Shown here: in pieces, positions 57,340 to 64,000 of the stretch | Position numbering within the stretch: position 1 is the stretch's first letter | How the letters are laid out: every line of letters begins with the position of its first letter | Source of the DNA: Blasia pusilla | Lineage: Eukaryota > Marchantiophyta > Marchantiopsida > Blasiales | DNA length: 64,000 nucleotides | Direction: 5' to 3' | NCBI GenBank assembly: GCA_050084515.1 | Contig: CM114274.1 | Span: 27,528,001 to 27,592,000, forward strand | Made by a program: the position numbers and the translations under genes | The notes under the pieces: generated by a model | What the model saw: only the letters and a program-made list of their open reading frames with translations | Told to the model about the DNA's origin: nothing | Databases searched by the model: none

Positions 57340-58758
57340 TTCTATACCATACCATCGCGTCCCTCCAGCAAGAGAACACCGGATGGCAAAACGTCACGCA
57401 ATCTCAGGATAGTGTGCCCTGTAGTCACATCCAACGTCGTCGATGCCGTGTGATGCAAGTAGACATAATCTCTTTGATGAAACCTCCGGATTGTTGGTCG
57501 ATAACCACCACCGCAAATAATCGCATATCTCAACATACCCTGATGCTACGCAATCGCCAAGTTCTCGAACGTCATGGGCATCACTCTCCAAAACAACTCA
57601 GCCCTTTGAGAACATGCTCACATCTATACATCTAGGTCATCAAGGTCCAGCACCTGACACCAGCATCTTGATGAATGGCCGCAGGTAAATGTGGCTCTTG
57701 GCCATAAAGTAGCAAGTACGGTGAAAAAGACGCTTAGGATGTCTGCCTGCTGAATCGGTATCCCATCGCCAACCAGGGCAACTGGAGGTCCCAATCTCCT
57801 AGGTGACCTCTCTGCAAGCCATACTTGCGTAAACCCCTCTTCACCATCTGCACGACTCTCTCCGCTAATCCATCCACCTTGGGATGATCTCGTGAAGTCG
57901 TGCGGTGGTCGATTAGCGCCTGATCATATAGGTCCTGGAACTCATCCCAAAACTTGGTACCCTTGTCTGTCAACACTCAGCCGATGAGCGGTAATAACTC
58001 TGCACTCGATCTAGAAAGGCATACGCTACTCCCTCACTCGCTTTGTTAAGCAATGCAACCAACTCGATCCACTTTGAGAAGTGCTCGACCATCACCAACA
58101 CATAACGACTGTGACGCTCCGTCAAAGGAAAAGGTCCTACAAAATCCAAACTCCATCTATACCCTAAGCCCATGATCGGTAATGGATGCAACTATGGAGT
58201 CAGAGCATTGAATGATGCTCGGACCCAATCACACACCATGCACGTGGCAACCAACTGCTGAATGTCAGTCTGCATGCCTCGCCACCAATATTGAATCTGG
58301 AGCAAGCTGTACGTCTGCTTCACCCCAAAGTGACCCAACTCCTCGTGAGCATGTTGCACTAGTCGTGCTCTCTGCAAAGGATGCGGAACTACGCGTACTC
58401 TATCATCCTCCCAAACCCTCAAAACATGTGTCACCTCCCAACAAAGCCCTCTGGCCCGTTGTAGGATCCGATCCCGCTCTCTAGTACCCACGGTGCTCAC
58501 AACGCTGCCAGTACGAAGGTACTCCAAGACTACTCCATCATCATGAATATCTCGGCCACCTGTTGTCTCCTCACTAGCCTCGAAATCCAAGGACTCTCCA
58601 CTAGATCTCGCCATCGAAGTCTCCACACTCTGGCTCTCCATAGCCAACATGCCTAAATAGGCTGACGCGTGCCATCCTGGCACTGACTCCTCATCACTCT
58701 CTCCATGCCATCGAGCTCCAGTCGCATCTCGCTGACTCAGGCATGGGTTACGACTCAA
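57340..58758 (-). pseudogene. Copy D integrase
   Basis: HHCC domain HAHEELGHFGVKQTY ... ATCMVCDWV, core WSLDFVGPFPL, LTDKGTKFWDEF and DGLAERVVQMVKRGLRKYG, then a decayed tail. A TAG after NALTP (58.19 kb), a frameshift near 57.98 kb, and several stops after 57.74 kb. It keeps the same linker as B (SVPGWHASAYLGML, GRDIHDDGVVLEYL). Confidence 0.88.
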
Positions 58759-58761
58759 CCC

Positions 58762-60185
58762 CTATGCATCCTGGTTGAGCCTTTCGGGTCTATGTACCAC
58801 CTGAAAATCATACTCCTGCAATAACAGAGCCCATCTCGCATGCTTCCCTGTAAGCTTGTCGGACTCCATCAACCACTTCAGTGGTCGATGATCAGTGATG
58901 ATGGTACAGGGGTTGCTGAATAAGTAACACCCGAAATGTGCGACAGCCCACACCGCAGCCAAGCACTCACCCTCATACGAGTTGTACTTCCCCTTTGCAG
59001 CGTTGTTCGAGCGACTAGCGTAAGCCACCACGAACTCTCTACCCTCATCATCATGTTGGGTGAGCACCGATCCAAGCCCCAACATGCTCCAATTCTATGT
59101 GCAACTGGAAAGGACGCACCCTGATCGGTCTCCTCAAGAGGGCGCAAACGTCAACCTGTCCTTGAGCAACTGAAATGCTCGCTCCTGCTCCCTCAAGTGC
59201 CACTCGTGATCCACCTTGGTCAGCAAGGTCAGCGGCTTCGCAATCAAACTGAATCCCTTGACGTACCGTCGATAAAAGTTCACCAATCCCATGAATGCGC
59301 GAACACGGCTCACATCTGTAGGGCGTGGAATGCGTGAGATAGCCTCTACATTTGTTTGCTGAACACCAAGGCCCCCTAGGTATATCGTATGACCCAAGTA
59401 CTCAATCTGGTCGTAGAAGAACTTGCACTTGCCTGGATGTAGCTTCAGCCTATGTAATTGCAATCGTCGAAACACCTCCTCTAGATGTCGCTCATGCTCC
59501 TCAACCGTGGCGCTAAAGACTACAATGTCATCAATATAACACCTAGCAAAATCTAGACTAGCCAAGATCCGATCCATGACCCTCTGAAACTCAGCCGGGG
59601 CATTCTTTAACCCAAATGACGAGAACCGCCACTGGTACAAACAATCCTTCCCGTGAGGATCGATGCCCCAAAATGTCGTCTTCTCCCTGTCCTCCAATCT
59701 GATAAGCAACTGATGGTATCCGGCTCGCAAATCCAATGAACTGAAGACCTTTGCGTGACCAATCACATCCAAGATCTCCTAAGGGGTGGGCATGGCATAC
59801 CTATTGGACTTTGTCTGCCGATTGATAGGTCGGTAATCCCCACACATCCCCGCCTATCCGTCCAGTTGCCATGCACATCCTTCTTGGCAGGCATGACAAT
59901 GGCAGATGCATACTCCCCATGCGACATCTCCACTAGTCTTGCTCCGACCAAGTCCTGGCTCCTACTTTGAATCAGAGCCCTCTCCATATCAATGTACCTG
60001 TAGGGTCGTCGGAAGATCGGCATATCACTCGACAACTCAATGCGGATCCCCGGTCCCTTCAACATATCCAAATCCTCCATGCTAAACACAAAGCTGTGCC
60101 TAAAACTCCTGAGGAATTGATGTATCTGGCGCCGCTCTCCTCCTGTCAACTTAGGGCCCATATTTGGCTCCCAAGTCTCCATCAT
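58762..60185 (-). pseudogene. Copy D reverse transcriptase and RNase H
   Basis: METWEPNMGPKLTGGERRQ, PIFRRPYRYIDMERALI, a frameshift after NWTDRR (59.85 kb), a 212-codon open stretch with DLRAGYHQLLIRLED, FGLKNAPAEFQRVMD and catalytic YIDD in CYIDDIVVFSA, the thumb DVSRVRAFMGLVNFYRRYVKG, then RNase H MLGLGSVLTQHDDEG, YEGECLAAVWA and ITDHRPLKWLM. The catalytic residues of RT are kept. Confidence 0.9.
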
Positions 60186-60489
60186 GACTACGTTCGGACT
60201 CTTCTTCGCGGGTATCGGTGGTTGCTATGGTGCAACCCCGTCTCGAACAACAACACTCGGCCGCTCTCCTACAACCAACTGCAAACTCTGATCTCCTCCA
60301 CGTATAGTGCCTGGAACTACGCTCGATGTTGTGGCTATCATCTCCTAGCGTACCTGCAAAAAATCCCAAGAAGTCCAAGGGTGTCTCTCCCGATCTCCCC
60401 TGGTGTGTAGATCTCCTCGGGTCTCGCCCCCAGCCACTGCCTCCACCGTCTCGGTAGGCATGGGGCTCACCAACGCAACCGCTGTGATC

Positions 60490-61640
60490 TGTCACGATCT
60501 CATACGACGCTGCTCAGCCACTCCCAAGCTGAGGATCCATGTCAAGCAATTCAGGTCCATCGCTTGACCCAAGACATGGCGTCGTGATGCCTCTGACATT
60601 GACGGTACTGCCGTCATTCCTGTGGGAAATCCCATCGCTCGCTCTCTCTCATAGGCGTTGGGCTTCACCAACCACTGAACCTGGTCATCCCAAACCAAGC
60701 CAAGACCGGCCTCCTTGTATGAATAGGAAGCGGGAAAACTCACAAACGTGGGCAAGGCTGCCTACGGCTTGCCTACCCTGTTGACCACAGTCAACGATGG
60801 TCGATCATCATGCCTCATTGCCTATGATCAACGACCTGGATCCAGATGGGAATCCACTAACAAATGGGAGGGGCGCTCCACTCTCGCATACGCCCTCCGT
60901 AACACCGCATGGGGCACCAAGTTGGTCCATCATAGACACGGGCAATCGGCTCTAGAACCTACACTCGCCGCATCCAAGAACACTGTTGGGCCGATCCAGG
61001 CACGCACCTGATGAGCACTCGTCACCACCCGTGATCTGGAGTCTCCTAAGATCGACACATTCTCCATAATGTAGGCTGGAGAACAAGATTGGTGCTCCTG
61101 CAACTACCATAAGACTCAACATCTCCCAAAACAACCTGGACTGAGTGTCAGCCAACCCGCTGCCTCGTCCAGCATTCAATTGGCCCGCAATGACCAAATC
61201 TCGCTCTAAGTCTTGCGCCCCCAGCAATGAAATATCCCTCGGTAGGGAACTCTGGTACCCGTGTACCGCGGACGCAGACAATAAGTCAGGAAAACGAAGG
61301 CGTAACTGCGCCACATGTCGTAGTGAGACGCGCCTTGCAACATCATCACTCTCCACATACAGGTACTACTGCACTTGCACTCCTCCCTGCAAAACAACAG
61401 CTAACCCGATGCTAATCCCTCCAAAGAGATCTAACACTCGAATACCCTCCTCTGGAATACACCACACAATGGGTGTGGTATCCAAGGATGTCATTGTAGC
61501 ACTCCCTGCTATCTCGGGTTCCTCAGACCCGTCACGATCCTGGTGCAAACGTCTCGCTCCACGCGGTCTGCACATGCTCATCTGCCAATTATCGAAGCTC
61601 CTCAGTCGAGCCCCACAGCGGCACCTCTCCTCCACAGAAT
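60490..61640 (-). pseudogene. Copy D DNMT domain, catalytic motif IV deleted
   Basis: Motif I GIRVLDLFGGISIGLAVVL is good. A TAG follows (VQ*YLYVE). At LVIAG the sequence jumps to NAGRGSG, removing GWPCQGQ and so the catalytic Cys (about 61.17 kb). A frameshift follows EML, motif VI reads ILENV-like MENVSILGD, motif VIII is GSRADCPCLWWTN (Arg lost), and motif X GQAMDLNCLTWIL is intact. It cannot be an active enzyme as it stands. Linker to RT at 60490-60186. Confidence 0.88.
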
Positions 61641-61789
61641 GATGTGGCTACCATAACACTCCTCTCCATAGAAATTTCAGGAACGAGAGTATCCTCTGCA
61701 TGGACATGTCCCTCAATCAAATCACTAGGCCAAGTGATGGCACTGCTAAATGTTGCTAAGGTCGCCATCTCTCTTGGCCGTTGGTTGAT

Positions 61790-62590
61790 CACTGCACCTG
61801 TGAATCAAAGGGTAATGAGCTAAGGCGCCCATCACCTGATTTCCATCCTGGTCTGTAGGACGCTAACTCCTCCCTATAATCGAGGGAAAACCCCATCGGG
61901 TGTAACACTGCTCCACCAACCAAGACGTCGTAGGACTCTGCATCAGTCACTATCGCCTTGGCTCGCACCACAGACTCATCTGTAAGATGTCCCGGGCGAA
62001 TCCTCACCTTGACCTCCTGTCATGTGATATACTATGTGGTACTCACTCCACCCAAGGATGTCTGTATCCAAAATGGACAACGCTCCACCTCGGCTCTCAT
62101 TAAGCCCAATCCTCTGAATGACGCTTTCCCCAACATCAGGGGTTGCGCTCTTGAATCCAACAAGATGCGTTGCGGACTAAAAGCTCTACCTCCCGGATTC
62201 ACCAGACCGCGAAGATTGCTCTCTTGGTATTGTGTTGTTGGATAATCGAGGAGCAATCTTCGAGTTGGTGAATCTCCGCCATCCTAGCAGCCGCAGCCTG
62301 CCATGAATCTGACGTGGATGCCCCGAGCATCCGCTCCAACGTCATAACATCCGAAGCAGAAAATAAAGGAGCGCGGTACACAATGATGGCCGCCCCCAAC
62401 AACATGCTCGACACATGCCCCTCATGAGCATCAACAATAGGAGTCTTCATACTTGCTTCTCCCATCGCCCTATGTGCGTGCACACCAATAACATCACCAA
62501 CTCTCCTGGAACTCTAATCAGGATCCATCGATGAGGTCCTCATCGCCTTGAACAACGTGAAAGACTGAGGAAGCCTAGTCTGTTTCCTGG
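61790..62590 (-). pseudogene. Copy D linker and aspartic protease with micro-inversion
   Basis: AMRTSSMDP-like start, APLFSASDVMTLE, DSWQAAAARMAEI, then a segment of about 55 bp around 62.22-62.26 kb that is in the opposite orientation (VLLDNRGAIFE readable on the plus strand) and flanked by short inverted repeats. After it come LLDSRAQPLMLG (DSG changed to DSR), TTQYIT and SYDVLVGGAVLHPMGF. Confidence 0.8.
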
Positions 62591-62599
62591 CTTCCCCTC

Positions 62600-64000
62600 T
62601 CACCCGATCACTCTCGCCTCACAAGTAATCCCTCAATCACTTATCCCAAACATGCGGCACTCAATCTACACTCTCCCTCCCCGAGACTTGTAACGTGCGG
62701 CAACAAGCGGCGTGGTGCGGCAAATCGACCAGGCTATCATCTCATCAACAACCTACCCTCAACTCCGGACATCCCACACATATCTATGTCCCCTAAACCA
62801 CATACATAAATGATGCTTTCAGCATCCACACACCCAATATTCCCAAATAAACTACCCAAACCCAAGAATCCCTCACACCTGTAGGGTAAAGGACCAAAAT
62901 GGGTAACCTGAACACATGTCGATGTCGCTCCTCAAAATTTGCAAATCTGGAACCCAACTCGGTCGTGGAGACAACTCCTCCAATCAGCAAGTCATACTCC
63001 TCCTGTACTGACACTGCTCAAAACTCCTCGATAGACAATGCGGTTACAACATAACAGTGCAGCGTTGCAGGCGGCACAGAACGGCTACGAACGGCATGGC
63101 CCTCGATGGTGGGATGCGGCACTCGATGGCATACCCTCCTCAATCAACAATAAACCCACACTCTACTCCACAATGATGGTGCAGCTCTACGATCGAGATG
63201 GTGCGGTGCGACCACGAGCGGCAATCGACGGCGCGTTGCGGCTACGGGCGTCACGGCACTGTACTCGATCGTCGTCGAGCGGCTACCAATTAACAACATA
63301 GCAGCATTAAATCAAAACTCAAACACCATAACCGGATTTCATCTACCATCATTGGTTGATGACGACACTGCGATGATGGTGACGGCCAAACCAAAGTACG
63401 TGGTGGCGGCGCAAGTCAGAGAATCAACGATGGTCGTGGAAGATCCTCCACTTCGTAATGGCGGAAATGGCAACCAAAGGGTGGACAACGGTCGAATGCA
63501 ACTCTGAGAAACGCTGGGCAATGGAAATGGCCAACGGTGGACCGGTGATGGTGATGAGAGACCGTTGACCGATGACGACGACGGCCGCCGCCGGCGTGGC
63601 GGGTGGTTTAGGGTTTGAACAATTTAATCCTAAAAACTGCCTAGCAATGGCAATTTTGCAAGATTGACCGTAACTTTTTGCTCGCAACTCCAAATTGCAT
63701 ATTGTTTATTTCACAATGTGAACAACTTCATGATCTACAACGGAAACAAAAAATATTTGGAATTGGACATTCCAATAAAAACTGACAGGGACTATCGTAA
63801 AGCCCAATGTCTCTTTCTCCTACACAAAATTTGGCAGCGCTTCCGCGCTAATTTCTCCCAACAAAAATATAAAACCTATAAGAATACAAATCAGCAAGCT
63901 ACATGGTGCTCCCGAAAGCATTGGCATGGGGCAACCTGCCCCCATAATCAATCCCTATCAGAAATTGGGCAGCGCTTCCGCGCGCCACTCTTCCTCACAA
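62600..64000 (-). other. Copy D leader (continues beyond the window)
   Basis: Homologous to 17.2-18.62 kb: GGAAGCGCTGCC repeats at 63.83 and 63.97 kb, a GCCGCCGCCGGCG tract, and the conserved frame EEYDLLIGGVVSTTELGSRF (about 62.9-63.0 kb). No coding gene is supported beyond that stretch. Confidence 0.65.

Larger units (their letters stand above)
55995..64000 (-). mobile_element. Copy D: Ty3/gypsy element with DNMT and PHD finger, no gag, runs off the window
   Basis: Minus strand from the leader (64000-62600) directly into the gag-pol linker and protease (62590-61790), DNMT (61640-60490), RT and RNase H (60185-58762), integrase (58758-57340), PHD (57332-57108), purine tract, U5-like duplicate and LTR. 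The jump from leader to linker removes the whole Gag gene relative to copy B (about 1.67 kb), with GAG microhomology at 62594-62600. The 5' LTR lies beyond the window. Confidence 0.85.

Noticed and set aside
1-64000. CRISPR arrays, tRNA, rRNA genes or bacterial-type operons
   Set aside because: None seen by eye; repeats are eukaryotic TE or tandem repeats. Small tRNA genes could have been missed without a covariance search.

Overview
The window looks like TE-dense nuclear DNA of a streptophyte, most likely a land plant. The evidence is one complete intron-rich host gene with GT-AG introns that matches plant isoprenylcysteine methylesterase (ICME), set among Ty3/gypsy and Ty1/copia LTR retrotransposons, a non-LTR element with a restriction-like endonuclease, and a Helitron-type helicase remnant. 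I cannot name the species. The captured methyltransferase is of the unpermuted DNMT3-like type, which hints at a non-flowering plant but does not prove it.

The outstanding content is a Ty3/gypsy family present as at least six partial copies, here called A, B, B', C/E/F and D. Its pol order is protease - C5 cytosine DNA methyltransferase (DNMT) - reverse transcriptase - RNase H - integrase, and the integrase ends in a PHD zinc finger. The element therefore carries a DNA-methylation writer and a probable histone reader. Copy A (about 0.9-9.1 kb) belongs to a clearly diverged subfamily. B (16.5-26.1 kb), the E/C/F patchwork (26.1-30.5 kb) and D (56-64 kb) are closer to each other. No copy is intact. 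Stops at CAG->TAG and CGA->TGA positions, deletions, inversions and nested insertions have disabled all of them.

Layout: 0-0.7 kb, remnant of another gag gene; 0.9-9.1 kb, copy A (minus) with LTR pieces; 9.2-15.1 kb, AT-rich non-coding DNA with an eroded tandem repeat, a large fold-back and a GC-rich repeat; 15.1-16.5 kb, gag-only copy B'; 16.5-26.1 kb, copy B (plus) with a 1.3-kb insertion in its RT; 26.1-30.5 kb, fragments E (plus), C (minus) and F (plus); 30.5-31.4 kb, RT relic of a different gypsy element; 31.5-32.3 kb, GC-rich repeat; 32.8-37.1 kb, degenerate copia element (minus); 37.1-40.7 kb, two head-to-head truncated non-LTR elements; 40.7-45.5 kb, low-copy DNA; 45.5-51.5 kb, ICME host gene (minus, 11 coding exons, 506 codons reconstructed in frame); 51.5-53.2 kb, its upstream region; 53.2-55.7 kb, Helitron helicase remnant and an AGTCAT-rich element; 56-64 kb, copy D (minus, no gag).

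How the parts would have worked: Gag with two zinc knuckles packages the RNA; PR, RT, RNase H and IN perform the retrotransposon cycle; the PHD finger sits where chromoviruses carry a chromodomain and could steer integration; the DNMT could methylate element or target DNA. The last two roles are inference from domain identity. ORF starts in this window are unreliable as translation starts, so domain limits are given from recognisable motifs.
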